From contig NC_007645.1 of the NCBI RefSeq assembly GCF_000012985.1, forward strand, positions 1,240,001 through 1,304,000: a stretch of DNA of 64,000 nt, written 5' to 3'. Under the pieces are notes generated by a model. The model worked only from the letters and a program-made list of their open reading frames with translations. It did not search any database and had not been told where the DNA came from. The translations under genes and the position numbers were made by a program. Positions 47,933 through 57,199 of this stretch are shown here, piece after piece (within the stretch, counting starts at the first letter, position 1; each line of letters opens with the position of its first letter). This DNA comes from Hahella chejuensis KCTC 2396 (GTDB lineage Bacteria; Pseudomonadota; Gammaproteobacteria; Pseudomonadales; Oleiphilaceae).

Positions 47933-49567
47933 GTGAGTAATATCGAAGTCAAAGTTCCTGACATCGGCGGAGCATCCGATGTTGAGGTTATTGAGGTCTG
48001 CGTGAAGCCCGGCGACGAGGTGAATGCGGAAGATTCACTGATTGTCCTGGAATCCGATAAGGCCACTATGGATATCCCTTCTCCTCAGGCGGGTAAAATC
48101 GCCGAGTTGAAGATCAAGGTGGGAGATAAAGTATCCGAAGGCGATCTGATTCTTTTGATGGCGGGCGAAGGCGCTGCGGAAGCATCTGAGCCAGCGCCGG
48201 CGCAGGAAGAGAAATCAGCCCCGGCCCCGGCGCAAGAACCCGAGCCGGCTGCGCCTGCGGCGGCTCCAGCCGCATCCGGCGGCGTACAGACGATTCCTGT
48301 GCCGGATATCGGCGGCGCCGAAGGCGTAACGGTTATCGAAATTTCCGTGAAGGAAGGCGACACCGTTAAGGTCGACGACTCTATTCTGGTGCTGGAATCA
48401 GATAAGGCGACGATGGAAGTGCCATCGCCTTTCGCCGGCGTTATCAAGAAGTTGCTGATCAAAGCCAATGACTCGGTCAGCGAAGGCGACGCCATTGCGG
48501 AAATCGAGGTAGAGGGCGCCGCACCTGCGGCGGCTCCGGCTGAGCAAGCCCCTGCGCCTTCCAAGGCGTCTGCGGAGCCAGCTAAAGCGGCTCCAGCTTC
48601 AGCGCCCGTCAGTGCGCCGGCGCAGCAAGAGTCCGCTCCAGCGACGTCCGGCAAAGTGCATGCTGGTCCTGCTGTGCGTCGTTTGGCGCGTGAGTTCGGC
48701 GTTGACCTGGCCATGGTCAAAGGCTCTGGTCCGAAAGGCCGTATCCTGAAGCAGGACCTGCAGACCTTCGTCAAGAACGGAATGCAGCAGCTTAAGGCTG
48801 GCGCTGCTGGCGGCGTAGTCAGCTCTGGCGTTGGCTTGCCGACGGTGAAACTGCCTGACTTCTCGCAATTCGGACAGATTGATCGTCTGCCGATGAGCAA
48901 GATCCATCAGGTGACCGCTGATAATATGGCGCGCAACTGGTTGGTGGTTCCTCATGTCACGCAGTTTGACGATGCGGACATCACCGATTTGGAGGACTTC
49001 CGCAAGGCGCAGAAGGCGGCTGGGGAGAAGAAAGGCGTCAAGCTGACGCCGCTGCCCTTCCTGCTGAAGGCGTGCGCCTATGCGCTGGAAACTTATCCGC
49101 AGTTCAACGTGTCGTTGGATATGGATAAGAAAGAAGTCATTCAGAAGCATTACATCAACATCGGCGTGGCGGTGGACACCCCCGCAGGCCTGGTGGTGCC
49201 GGTTATCCGCGACGTCAACAAGAAGAGTCTGTGGGAACTGGCGCAGGAGTGTGCGGATATGGCGGCCAAGGCCAAAGATCGTAAGCTCAAGCCAAACGAA
49301 ATGCAGGGCGGCTGCTTCACTATCTCCAGCCTGGGCAGTTTGGGCGGCACAGCGTTCACGCCTATCGTGAATACGCCTGAAGTGGCGATTCTGGGCGTGT
49401 CCAAAGCGCAGATGAAGCCAGTATATGAGAACGGCGGCTTTGTTCCCCGTTTGATGCTGCCGTTGAGCTTATCCTACGACCACCGCGCCATTAACGGCGC
49501 CGACGCTGCGCGTTTCACCTCTTTGCTGGGTGAACTGCTGGGCGACATCCGTAAGTTGTTGCTGTAA
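47933..49567 (+). CDS. aceF: Dihydrolipoyl acetyltransferase (PDH E2)
   Basis: E2p core of the pyruvate dehydrogenase complex, 544 residues, starting at GTG with AAGGAG upstream. It has two lipoyl domains with lipoylated Lys in ESDKATMDIP (K43) and ESDKATMEVP (K158), separated by Ala/Pro/Glu-rich flexible linkers, a peripheral-subunit-binding domain (about 240-272, AVRRLAREFGVDLAMVKGSG), and the catalytic domain with His517 in SYDHRAINGAD. The catalytic motif reads HRxIN where E. coli has HRxID; the Asn form is also known in Azotobacter and Pseudomonas E2p. E. coli has three lipoyl domains, so two is on the short side. Confidence 0.97.
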   Translation: MSNIEVKVPDIGGASDVEVIEVCVKPGDEVNAEDSLIVLESDKATMDIPSPQAGKIAELKIKVGDKVSEGDLILLMAGEGAAEASEPAPAQEEKSAPAPAQEPEPAAPAAAPAASGGVQTIPVPDIGGAEGVTVIEISVKEGDTVKVDDSILVLESDKATMEVPSPFAGVIKKLLIKANDSVSEGDAIAEIEVEGAAPAAAPAEQAPAPSKASAEPAKAAPASAPVSAPAQQESAPATSGKVHAGPAVRRLAREFGVDLAMVKGSGPKGRILKQDLQTFVKNGMQQLKAGAAGGVVSSGVGLPTVKLPDFSQFGQIDRLPMSKIHQVTADNMARNWLVVPHVTQFDDADITDLEDFRKAQKAAGEKKGVKLTPLPFLLKACAYALETYPQFNVSLDMDKKEVIQKHYINIGVAVDTPAGLVVPVIRDVNKKSLWELAQECADMAAKAKDRKLKPNEMQGGCFTISSLGSLGGTAFTPIVNTPEVAILGVSKAQMKPVYENGGFVPRLMLPLSLSYDHRAINGADAARFTSLLGELLGDIRKLLL

Positions 49568-49591
49568 TCGTTATAACGCCAACTGAGTAAA

Positions 49592-49618
49592 AAAGGCCGG
49601 GATATCCCGGCCTTTCTG
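49592..49618. terminator. Terminator after aceF
   Basis: AAAGGCCGGGAT and ATCCCGGCCTTT form a perfect self-complementary stem (practical loop ATAT) with an A tract before and T/C after it. Confidence 0.82.
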
Positions 49619-49794
49619 CATTCCCCCATTGTCTTTCTACTGCGGGCCTCTTCCCTTTACTTTTCATTGAGCAATCCATCACAGCTTTAAGGTCTGTACG
49701 GAATTTCGCTTGTTCTGGCGAAACGGCTTTGCTAGTTTTTTCTGATCGTCGGCTGTGCGCGTCTATATTAAGGTGGACTAGGGCTGGCGTAGCG

Positions 49795-49822
49795 TTGGGC
49801 GTTATCGAACAAGAAGTATAAA
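49795..49822 (+). promoter_or_regulatory. Candidate sigma-70 promoter for the Sel1 gene
   Basis: TTGGGC (49795-49800) and TATAAA (49817-49822) are 16 bases apart, about 65 bases before the start codon. Confidence 0.45.
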
Positions 49823-49887
49823 ATTGCGTCACTTTGCATTGTTGTCGACGAGGCAAGAGTGACTAGGTCGTTTCCCGGGGATAAGAC

Positions 49888-50601
49888 ATGGTCAGACGAA
49901 TCTTTAAGCTAATCACCACAGCGCTTGCTGTCGTACTGCTTTCCACTCAGGCGGCGTTCGCCGTTACTATGACGGAAGTGGCTGAGGCTATTAAAAAGAA
50001 CGACATGGATAAAGCGTTCGATGGTCTGCAGGTGTTGGCGAACCAAAAGCACCCTGACGCTCAATTCCTGCTGGCGATGATGTACGAGAAAGGTCGCGGT
50101 ACGGAAGCAAATCTGGAGAAGGCGGCGGAATGGTATAAAGCCGCCGCGGAGCAGGGACACCCCTCAGCGCAGAACAACTTGGCGCAGCTCTATAATCAGG
50201 GGCGCGGCGTGCCTCAGGACTATAAAGAGGCGGTAAAGTGGTTCTCCAAAGCCGCTGGCTCCGGCAACGCCACTGCGCAGTACAACCTGGCTTTGCGATA
50301 CGCCAAAGGCGAGGGCGTGGAGAAAAATTTGAGTAAGGCGTTTGAGCTGTACCGCAGCTCCGCCGAACAGAACAACGTATTCGGCCAGTTTAATCTGGCG
50401 TACTCCTACGCCACTGGCGAAGGCACTGATAAAAACATGGTGGAGGCGTTGCGCTGGGCTATGTTGAGCGCTGAGAAGAAGTTTCCCCGCGCCATTCAGT
50501 TCGTTTCTTTCCTGGGTTCAAAGATGTCTCAGGAAGAGATCTCCAAAGCAGAAGCGCTCGCCAATGAGTGGCGTAAAGATAAAGGGATTGGCGCTCAGTA
50601 A
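49888..50601 (+). CDS. Exported Sel1-repeat (TPR-like) protein
   Basis: A 237-residue protein with a signal peptide (1-25, ending AAFA) and four Sel1-like 36-residue repeats between about residues 55 and 198, recognised by AQFLLAMMYEKGRG, AQNNLAQLYNQGRGV, AQYNLALRYAKGEGV and GQFNLAYSYATGEGT. Sel1 solenoids mediate protein-protein contacts, usually in envelope or secretion-linked processes. GGGGATAAGAC precedes the ATG. Only three bases separate its stop from the convergent gene. The partner is unknown. Confidence 0.88.
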   Translation: MVRRIFKLITTALAVVLLSTQAAFAVTMTEVAEAIKKNDMDKAFDGLQVLANQKHPDAQFLLAMMYEKGRGTEANLEKAAEWYKAAAEQGHPSAQNNLAQLYNQGRGVPQDYKEAVKWFSKAAGSGNATAQYNLALRYAKGEGVEKNLSKAFELYRSSAEQNNVFGQFNLAYSYATGEGTDKNMVEALRWAMLSAEKKFPRAIQFVSFLGSKMSQEEISKAEALANEWRKDKGIGAQ

Positions 50602-50604
50602 AAA

Positions 50605-51519
50605 TCAGTTCCCGTCGTTAGCGTCAGCGCTGCCAGCGCTTGCCGCATTACCCGAATCGTTGCGCGGCAATGGGTTGGCGTACCATAATCTTGGGTTATT
50701 CAAAGGCGTATCAGCAGGTAGCAAGGGATTCTGCAGATCAATGATGGTGCGCTCCTGTAAGCGAGCCTGTGCAATCGCTCCCATATAAAACTCATTGAAC
50801 AGGCTGGTGAAATCGCCGTTTTCCATCATTTCTTCCAACCCCTCTTTAATCGCCCGGTACAGGCCTGGGTTTTTGCGGCTGACAAAGTAATACACCGCCG
50901 CAGGATAACGAATCAACAAACGCGGCTCCGCCCGCAGGTTGGAGTAAGTCTGCAGCTCCGGCCAGATTTCAATCAATGCCCGGGGAAAGGCGTCAACCCG
51001 CTCCATTTCAACCATTTTGAACATGGAGTGGTAATTGGCGTTACTCTCTACAATCAAGCCGTTGTGTAGAAATATTTCCAAGTCAGGCCAATCGTGTCCT
51101 TGCACAAAGGTGACTCCCCGTAATTCCTTGATTGAGGAGATATTAGAAAACCTCCGAACATTATTGGGGTGGATGATGCAGATTCGCCAGCCAATCAGGC
51201 CTTTGTATATGGGGATGCGTATGGGGGACAGTTCTCTCTCTCGTTCATTGCTGGTCATCGCCCACAATACATGAACGCCCTGGTTATTACGGATCAGGTT
51301 AATGGCGCGCCCTTGTAGAATGATTTCCTCGCTGGACTGCAGTTTAATATCTGCGTCGCTGGACTTGAGAGCGAGCTCCAGCAAGCGAACAGGGTACTCG
51401 TTACGCTCATCGAACTGGGTGTGGGAGCGGGCGTAGATGGCGATCTCCTGCGCCAACAACCAGTTTGGCGTCAGCAACCAGAACAGGACGCCAAACAAGA
51501 CAACCCTTTGTAATCTCAC
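50605..51519 (-). CDS. Orphan periplasmic solute-binding-like protein (paralogue of 32253-33137)
   Basis: A 304-residue exported protein. I start it at GTG 51519, with AGAGAGG upstream and a good signal peptide (ending NWLLAQ); the frame continues to 51558 through a TTG. It shares landmarks with the protein at 32253: LSPIRIPIYKGLIGWRI, FVQGHDWPDLEIFLHNG, YYFVSRKNPGLYRAIKEGL and a C-terminal NPLLPADTPLNNPRLWY. It has no ABC partner nearby. The last 20 residues are Ala/Asn/Asp-rich and probably disordered. Ligand and role are unknown. Confidence 0.75.
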   Translation of the reverse strand: MRLQRVVLFGVLFWLLTPNWLLAQEIAIYARSHTQFDERNEYPVRLLELALKSSDADIKLQSSEEIILQGRAINLIRNNQGVHVLWAMTSNERERELSPIRIPIYKGLIGWRICIIHPNNVRRFSNISSIKELRGVTFVQGHDWPDLEIFLHNGLIVESNANYHSMFKMVEMERVDAFPRALIEIWPELQTYSNLRAEPRLLIRYPAAVYYFVSRKNPGLYRAIKEGLEEMMENGDFTSLFNEFYMGAIAQARLQERTIIDLQNPLLPADTPLNNPRLWYANPLPRNDSGNAASAGSADANDGN

Positions 51520-51764
51520 TCCGCTGACCTCTCTGTGGAAATCGCCGCACTCACTCAAAAAGTGTAGTTAATGATGAGATATTGTCGTCATTCATTATCT
51601 GTTACAGCGATGTGCATGGCTGTCCGAAAGCGCAGATCTGTTTATCAGTTTCCTGATTTCAGTTAGGCGTATTACACTTCTCTGCATAAGTCTTGGCGGA
51701 CAATGACGCGCGAAAAAGCCGGGTTTGCTGACTCAGCGAGGCGTGCGCTATCAGAGCGCACAAG

Positions 51765-52142
51765 GTGGGATTGGTCGTGTGGCTAAACTTGTTCAGGGTG
51801 CGAACTAAAACCGTGAAGCCATTAATTGCCGCGATAATAATGCAGTCTCTCTGCATCCACTGGGCCTGGGGGCAAGACGCGATGGAATTGTCTTTACGTT
51901 ACGGCGAAACCCTTCGCTATAAGGGGATGGAGTTTGAGGTGGCGTATATTATCGACACGCTGAGAGCGGATAAACGCGTATCGGAGTACTTGATTGGCCT
52001 GAATATTAATGATGGCGCTGAGCCTGAGCTGATCGAGTTATCCTCGGAAGAACCTACCTATTGGCGTGAATACCTACTGCAATACAGCTATGCCGACCGA
52101 GAGCATGTCAGGTTTCATATCATGTCTGAGCTATCGCGATAA
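51765..52142 (+). CDS. Small exported hypothetical protein
   Basis: I do not recognise this family. The frame codes for up to 125 residues. A hydrophobic stretch (PLIAAIIMQSLCIHWAWGQ) looks like a signal peptide, followed by a compact 85-residue mature domain with LSLRYGETLRYKGMEFEVAYIIDTLRA. The start is uncertain: GTG codons occur at 51765, 51777, 51798 and 51813, and AAGGTGG fits the one at 51777 best. A plus-strand terminator 130 bases after the stop supports expression. Confidence 0.55.
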   Translation: MGLVVWLNLFRVRTKTVKPLIAAIIMQSLCIHWAWGQDAMELSLRYGETLRYKGMEFEVAYIIDTLRADKRVSEYLIGLNINDGAEPELIELSSEEPTYWREYLLQYSYADREHVRFHIMSELSR

Positions 52143-52271
52143 TTCGTGCGTCGCCAATCCCCCAACGAGGTTTTCAGTCAAACTGCTGAACGTGATGAAC
52201 CTGCGGCGGTGGTGCTGACGGGGGCTCTACGCCTTGACGTAGAAACGATGCCGTCGACAGAAGAGACAACA

Positions 52272-52302
52272 GAGGGAAGCGAAAACGCTATCCCTCGTTT
52301 TT
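52272..52302 (+). terminator. Plus-strand terminator
   Basis: GAGGGA-AGCG pairs with CGCT-A-TCCCTC around AAAA, then GTTTTT. It overlaps the stop codon of the convergent gene at 52288. Confidence 0.85.
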
Positions 52303-53100
52303 GGAAAAGTAATGCAGGTTGGTCACAGTGCTGTCCACCGCCAAGCGTCGAACCTCCTCCATCTGCTTGGTGTAAAGAGGGGAGCCTTGCTTGAGTTCCT
52401 CTTCATTCATCCGCAATTCTCTTTTTAGACGGCGCTTGCGCTTTTGCAGTTGCTCCATCTCCGCTGGCGGCAAGCCCAGTTTGTCGTCAAACGCTTCATA
52501 AGCGCGAATGGTTTCATAAGCGCGCTTATACTCTTTTTGGTTTTCCAGTAGTGCGGAGAGCTCATTGACCGGGAAAATCACCCGACGCCAATGGTCCGCT
52601 AGCGGGTTTTCAAAATGCAGATCGATAATGTCGTTGATGGCGTCCTGGTAAAAGGCCAGCGCGATGCTGGGCTGGCGTCTGCTGAAGTGCGCCGCCTCGG
52701 TAATTTTGTAAGAAATTTCATTGTTCCGTTGGATAATGGGATCAATCAGACTCCAGTCCAGCCCATCTGGACGCACCTCTATCAGGGCGGTTTTCAACTG
52801 GCCTTTCTTGGCGGGCAGAAAGGACAAGCCAGGACGATTGATTATCGTGGCGCGCGCCTTGCCGCCTGCCTGTAAGTATCTGGCGATCAGCGTATTGCAG
52901 ATCTGCCCCAAACGGATTCCAGAGTCCAGACGCACTTCCAGCACATCGGAGCCTGCGCTGGCTTCCAGAGCGCGCTTGAACAAAACTTTCTGGCCTTTGC
53001 GCCAATCAGCGTCAGGGTTATCGATGACGACTGACAGCGTCAGCTTATCTTCGACCCGAAAAGGGTCTACCGCCGAAGGCGGGGTATGGGTTGTATTCAT
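52288..53100 (-). CDS. Hypothetical protein, helical C-terminus
   Basis: A 270-residue cytoplasmic protein I cannot assign. Residues 15-125 look like a mixed alpha/beta domain (KLTLSVVIDNPDADWRKGQKVLFKRALEA, RLGQICNTLIARYLQAGGKA), and residues 140-270 are helical and highly charged, with FYQDAINDIIDLHFENPLADHW and a Lys/Arg/Glu-rich coiled region (LQKRKRRLKRELRMNEEELK). There is no signal peptide or membrane segment. It stands alone between convergent and divergent neighbours, so context gives no function. Confidence 0.7.
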   Translation of the reverse strand: MNTTHTPPSAVDPFRVEDKLTLSVVIDNPDADWRKGQKVLFKRALEASAGSDVLEVRLDSGIRLGQICNTLIARYLQAGGKARATIINRPGLSFLPAKKGQLKTALIEVRPDGLDWSLIDPIIQRNNEISYKITEAAHFSRRQPSIALAFYQDAINDIIDLHFENPLADHWRRVIFPVNELSALLENQKEYKRAYETIRAYEAFDDKLGLPPAEMEQLQKRKRRLKRELRMNEEELKQGSPLYTKQMEEVRRLAVDSTVTNLHYFSKNEG

Positions 53101-53242
53101 TGCGGCGATCCTGCGAATTGTTCCGAATTGTTATTATTTTGTCAGTAAATGTTGGATCGCAGATCATACAATGAACTTATTTAAATTCGAATCATTTTTA
53201 ACGCGCGGCGATTAATTCTGTGAACGCCGCCAACCCTTGTCA

Positions 53243-54169
53243 TCAGGGGCTGTGCGGGTTGGCGGCGACTCCGCCGCGGGCGCGCCAGAATTTACGGATT
53301 TTGTCGACGGAGCCCTGCAAAATGAGATTGCCCGACAACACCAGGACCAGCCCAGCGATATTCATTCCATCCCACTCGTACCCCTCATAAACGGAAGACA
53401 GGCTTAGTGCGACCACAGGAAATAATACGGTGGCGTAAGCGGCATTGTTGGCGCCGATGCGCGAGACCAGCATCAGGTAAGCGGTGAACCCCACGATGGT
53501 TCCTGGAATGGCCAGATAGAGCAGGCTGTAAAGATACTCCGGCCGCTCATCCCACACGATGGGCGTGTCGGAAACCCAGATGAGCGTCAAGAGAATCGCG
53601 GCGCCATATAGCATAGCGAAGGCGTTGCTGGTCAAAGGCGTCAGTCCCTGACGGCTGTGCCGCACGCTGATCATATTGCCGAGAGAGAAGAAATAAGCGC
53701 CAACAGCCGCCAGTCCCAGACCAACCAGCGCTTCCGTAGACAGTGAGTTAACGCCCAGCTCGCGCCAGAACAACAGGGTCAGTCCCAATACGCCGACGGC
53801 GCCCGCCACATAAACGCGTCCAGCAGGTTTTTCCTTCCATATCAGCCAGCTATTAAAGGCGTTGTAGAGAGTTGCTGCTGAAAAAACGACGGAAATGACG
53901 CCGCTCGCCACATATTGAGCGGCGTTGTAAAAACAGATGAAGTTCAGGGAAAACAGGCAGGCGCCCTGCAGCAGAAAGAACAGGTGATCCACCGTGCGTG
54001 TGGGCTGTAATCGGCGGCATAGCAGCAGGATTGGCAATAGCAGGCTTCCCGCCAGCGCAAAACGAAAGAAAACCGAGGTTAGCACCGGTGTTGAGCCCAA
54101 TTGAAAATGAATAGCGATCCAGGTGGTTCCCCAGATGAGGACGGTGGTCAAATAGAGCAGGGCGTTCAT
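53243..54169 (-). CDS. EamA/DMT-family transporter
   Basis: A 308-residue inner-membrane protein with ten predicted helices in two EamA repeats (about 3-130 and 145-290). It opens with LYLTTVLIWGTTWIAIHFQLG, the common DMT start. DMT carriers mainly export amino acids or metabolites. It diverges from an AraC-type gene, a common regulator-exporter pairing, so substrate-induced control is likely; the substrate is unknown. Confidence 0.9.
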   Translation of the reverse strand: MNALLYLTTVLIWGTTWIAIHFQLGSTPVLTSVFFRFALAGSLLLPILLLCRRLQPTRTVDHLFFLLQGACLFSLNFICFYNAAQYVASGVISVVFSAATLYNAFNSWLIWKEKPAGRVYVAGAVGVLGLTLLFWRELGVNSLSTEALVGLGLAAVGAYFFSLGNMISVRHSRQGLTPLTSNAFAMLYGAAILLTLIWVSDTPIVWDERPEYLYSLLYLAIPGTIVGFTAYLMLVSRIGANNAAYATVLFPVVALSLSSVYEGYEWDGMNIAGLVLVLSGNLILQGSVDKIRKFWRARGGVAANPHSP

Positions 54170-54296
54170 AGATGCGTTCCATCATGCATGACATTGATGC
54201 GCGAAAGCTTAAAAAATGCCCAGGGGTGACGTCTTTTCTGAAATTGCTCTTTTTGCACAATCTTGCGCATTTCTGGCTGCGGCCGGCTTGCCTGAA

Positions 54297-54311
54297 AACC
54301 GGTGACCGGTT
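54297..54311. promoter_or_regulatory. Palindrome in the DMT-AraC divergent region
   Basis: AACCGGTGACCGGTT is a perfect 15-base palindrome about 35 bases before the AraC-type start codon. It is a possible operator; AraC proteins more often use direct repeats, so another regulator is possible. Confidence 0.4.
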
Positions 54312-54344
54312 AATTTCTGGGTTAATCCCACTTGTCGTCATGAT

Positions 54345-55223
54345 ATGCGTAAGTCTTTCACCAACAGCGTTGATCTCACTTTGAGTCGTTCGTCCGCAAT
54401 ACGGCTGGATTATCTGCGTCTGAATGAAGATCTGGCGCTGGCGCGATGGGCGAACCGGCAGGACAGGGTGCGTTATGAGATGGTGGGACATCATACGCTG
54501 AGCATTTACTTGCGCGGCGGGACGGAAACCTGTCGTATCGATGCGCCCGAGCGTTGCGGTGGCCCTGGGAAAATCTGTTTGATGCCTGCGGAGCATGACT
54601 CTACTTGGCAAGTCAGTGGCCCGCTGGAGTTTGCTCACCTTTACTTTTCAGAGGCGAGCTTCAAGCAGATGGCTCTGAGTCTGTGGGATATGGACCCGCG
54701 CAGGGTGGAGCTGCCTGACCTGGCCTACGCGGATGATCCTGAGCTGGTCCGGTTGGGGCGTCTCGCCGCATTGCAACCCGAGGGACTGATGGGCGCGGAT
54801 AATCTGTCGTTGCAGCAAATCAGTTACGAGATGATGGCGCACGTGCTGAGCCGTTATGCCGTGTTTCGAAAGCCTGAAGCTGCCTATAGAGGCGGATTGG
54901 CGCCGGCGACGAAAAGAAAAGTGCTGGAATATATACAGGCGCATTTTGGCGAAGATCTGTCGCTGGAGCGCCTGGCTTTGGTGGCGGGGCTCAGCCCTTT
55001 CCACTTCGCCCGGATGTTTAAAGTCACTATGGCGGAGGCGCCGCATCAATATCTACGCCGACTGCGCATTAACGCGGCAAAAGAGCTGTTAGGAAAAGGC
55101 ATGGATCTGTCGGAAGCGGCTTTGATATGCGGATTCGCCAATCAAAGCCACTTTACGCGGGCGTTCAAACAGGTGGCGGGCGTGACGCCTGGGAGCTATC
55201 GTCGCCAGACGAGGCTCCCATGA
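54345..55223 (+). CDS. AraC-family transcriptional regulator
   Basis: A 292-residue regulator with an N-terminal cupin-like ligand domain (about 30-170) and a C-terminal AraC DNA-binding domain with two helix-turn-helix units (about 188-288): LSLERLALVAGLSPFHFARMFK and LSEAALICGFANQSHFTRAFKQ, followed by GVTPGSYRR. It is divergent from the DMT exporter and probably controls it. Confidence 0.93.
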   Translation: MRKSFTNSVDLTLSRSSAIRLDYLRLNEDLALARWANRQDRVRYEMVGHHTLSIYLRGGTETCRIDAPERCGGPGKICLMPAEHDSTWQVSGPLEFAHLYFSEASFKQMALSLWDMDPRRVELPDLAYADDPELVRLGRLAALQPEGLMGADNLSLQQISYEMMAHVLSRYAVFRKPEAAYRGGLAPATKRKVLEYIQAHFGEDLSLERLALVAGLSPFHFARMFKVTMAEAPHQYLRRLRINAAKELLGKGMDLSEAALICGFANQSHFTRAFKQVAGVTPGSYRRQTRLP

Positions 55224-55231
55224 GTCATGGC

Positions 55232-56116
55232 TTATGCGAAAGACTTGATATAGTCGCGCACAGACTGTGGTTTGCGCCCCAGGATACGTTCAATATCGCC
55301 GGATACCGCCGCATACTCGTTCTGTTTGGTGGCGGCGAAAATACCCAGCAACGCCTCCACCATGAATGGCGGTAAGCCGACTGACAGCAGTATTTCACCA
55401 AATCCCGCCGGCTCCGCCTCAATAACCGTTACTTGCGCGCCCCGTGCTTCGCTCAGAATGTCTGCGACATCATACAGACTCAGCGCCTCTGGACCGGTCA
55501 ACTCGTAAGTGTGTCCTTCGTGTCCTGACTCCAGCAACACGGCGGCGATGGCGTCTGCGATATCTTCATGAGTAATGTAGGCCACTTTGCCGGCGGCGCC
55601 AGGTTGCGCCAACTGATTGGTTTCTTTCGAGTGCGCCAGGCCGGAACTCAGATTGGCGACATATTGGTTGTTGCGCAGGATGCTGTACTGCAACCCGGAT
55701 TCTTTCAGATACTGTTCTGTGTCCTCATGAATGCGGGCGAAAGTGAACGGACTCTCTGCGGTCGGGTTGACGAAGCTGGTATAAACCACGCGTTTGACTC
55801 CCGCTTTCCTGGCGGCGTCGATGGCGTTGCGGTGTTGACGAATACGCACATCCACTGGGGCGTCGCCGGAGATGATCAGCACGGTGTCGGCGCCGGTGAA
55901 AGCGGTTAGCAACGTCTCTGGCTGGTCGAAGTCCGCTTTGACTATTTCATTGCCCGGCGCAGCCAGCGCGGCGATTTTTTCTGGTGAGCGCGCGGAAAAG
56001 GTCAGCTGGTCCGCGTCGCCAGCGCGTTCAATCAGAGCTTTTGCGACCAGCGAGCCCAGGCGGCCGCTGGCGCCGGTGATAACGATTTTGCGAGTGGAAG
56101 GAATCGGTGTGTTCAT
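55232..56116 (-). CDS. NmrA-like SDR, quinone oxidoreductase 2 type
   Basis: A 294-residue NAD(P)-binding Rossmann protein with the nucleotide motif ITGASGRLGSLVA (about 13-25) and no SDR YxxxK pair, as in the atypical NmrA/QorB group. It resembles NADPH:quinone oxidoreductase 2 (QorB, YtfG). LRNNQYVANL and ELTGPEALSLYDVADIL are typical. The gene diverges from a LysR-type regulator, which suggests induction by an electrophile or quinone (inference). Confidence 0.85.
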   Translation of the reverse strand: MNTPIPSTRKIVITGASGRLGSLVAKALIERAGDADQLTFSARSPEKIAALAAPGNEIVKADFDQPETLLTAFTGADTVLIISGDAPVDVRIRQHRNAIDAARKAGVKRVVYTSFVNPTAESPFTFARIHEDTEQYLKESGLQYSILRNNQYVANLSSGLAHSKETNQLAQPGAAGKVAYITHEDIADAIAAVLLESGHEGHTYELTGPEALSLYDVADILSEARGAQVTVIEAEPAGFGEILLSVGLPPFMVEALLGIFAATKQNEYAAVSGDIERILGRKPQSVRDYIKSFA

Positions 56117-56281
56117 AGTCTGGACCTCATAAAGTCTGTTGCTAAGCGAAAGCCGGTTTGGCTAAAAGATGGACACACTATAATTTTCTTTATGCGTCCA
56201 ATAAATGCAGTAAAATGACCTTCTTTGTTGCCCAGATTGAACAAATAAAATTTCCGTTCACGTACCGGGGAGGCGCTGAAG

Positions 56282-57199
56282 ATGGATAGACTGACGGCTA
56301 TGCAAGTGTTCGCTGAGGTCGCGGCCCGCAAAAGTTTTACTGCGGCGGCGGATAATCTGGATATGTCGCGGGCGATGACCACTCGTTATGTGAATGAGCT
56401 TGAAAGCTGGCTGGGCGCGCGCCTGCTAAACCGTTCGACCCGGCGCATCTCTTTGACTGAAGCGGGAGAAGCCTGTCTGTTGCGCTGTCGGCAGATTCTG
56501 GACCTGACCGATGACGTGGAAGCCGTCGCTGGTAAACGGGAGACTGAGCCCTATGGGCTGATCCGAATCACGACAAGCGTCGCCTTTGGACAAGTACATT
56601 TGGCGCCGGTGGTGGCGGAATACCTCAAGCGTTACCCCAAGACCAGGGTGGACATGCAGCTGCTTGATCGCAGCGTCAATCTGATTGAAGAGCGTATTGA
56701 TCTGGCCATACGCACCACGAACGATCTCGACCCCAACCTGATCGCCCGCAAACTGACGGACTGTCGCTCCGCGATCTGCGCCTCACCGCAGTATCTAAAG
56801 GAGCGGGGCGCTCCCAAAACGCCGAGGGAGTTGTCGGAGCACAACTGTCTGACTTATTCGCACTTCGGTAAAAGCCAGTGGCGCTTTACCCATAAGAAAA
56901 CCGGCGCAGTCGAAGCCGCTGAAGTGACGGGTAATCTTAGCGCCAACGAAGTGTTGGCGTTGACCAATGCCTGTATCGCGGGCGCAGGGATCGCTATGCT
57001 GCCGACCTATATGGTGGCGGACTATGTAAGACGAGGAGAATTAAGCGCCTTATTAACTGACTGGGAGGCTTTGCGACTGGGCATGTTCGGCGTTTATCAG
57101 TCCCGCAAGCACATGCCCGCAACCTTGCGCACGCTGCTGGACTTTTTGGTGGAGCGCTTTGGCGATGCGCCGCCGTGGAACGACGACATACTGGGCTAG
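56282..57199 (+). CDS. LysR-family transcriptional regulator
   Basis: A 305-residue LysR-type regulator. The N-terminal winged helix is MDRLTAMQVFAEVAARKSFTAAADNLDMSRAMTTRYVNELE; the C-terminal periplasmic-binding-like effector domain begins near residue 90 (GLIRITTSVAFGQVHLAP). It belongs to the CrgA/YhjC-like group. It is divergent from the NmrA-type reductase; the 165-bp gap has TATAAT at 56179-56184 within an imperfect palindrome (TGGAC...GTCCA). Its stop interleaves with that of the convergent gene on the palindrome CTAG. Confidence 0.92.
   Translation: MDRLTAMQVFAEVAARKSFTAAADNLDMSRAMTTRYVNELESWLGARLLNRSTRRISLTEAGEACLLRCRQILDLTDDVEAVAGKRETEPYGLIRITTSVAFGQVHLAPVVAEYLKRYPKTRVDMQLLDRSVNLIEERIDLAIRTTNDLDPNLIARKLTDCRSAICASPQYLKERGAPKTPRELSEHNCLTYSHFGKSQWRFTHKKTGAVEAAEVTGNLSANEVLALTNACIAGAGIAMLPTYMVADYVRRGELSALLTDWEALRLGMFGVYQSRKHMPATLRTLLDFLVERFGDAPPWNDDILG

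Larger units (their letters stand above)
49568..49887. other. aceF to Sel1-gene spacer
   Basis: This 320-bp spacer holds the aceF terminator and a likely promoter for the following gene at its right end. The minus-strand frame inside it has no start site or family features and I do not accept it as a gene. Confidence 0.6.

Noticed and set aside
49515-49856. 113-codon minus-strand frame in the aceF spacer
   Set aside because: It crosses the aceF terminator, has no ribosome-binding site and no gene-like features.
52146-52394. Plus-strand frame of 82 codons just after the small exported gene
   Set aside because: It runs over the terminator at 52272-52302 and into the longer minus-strand gene, and its composition (Pro/Thr/Glu-rich, no motif) looks non-coding.
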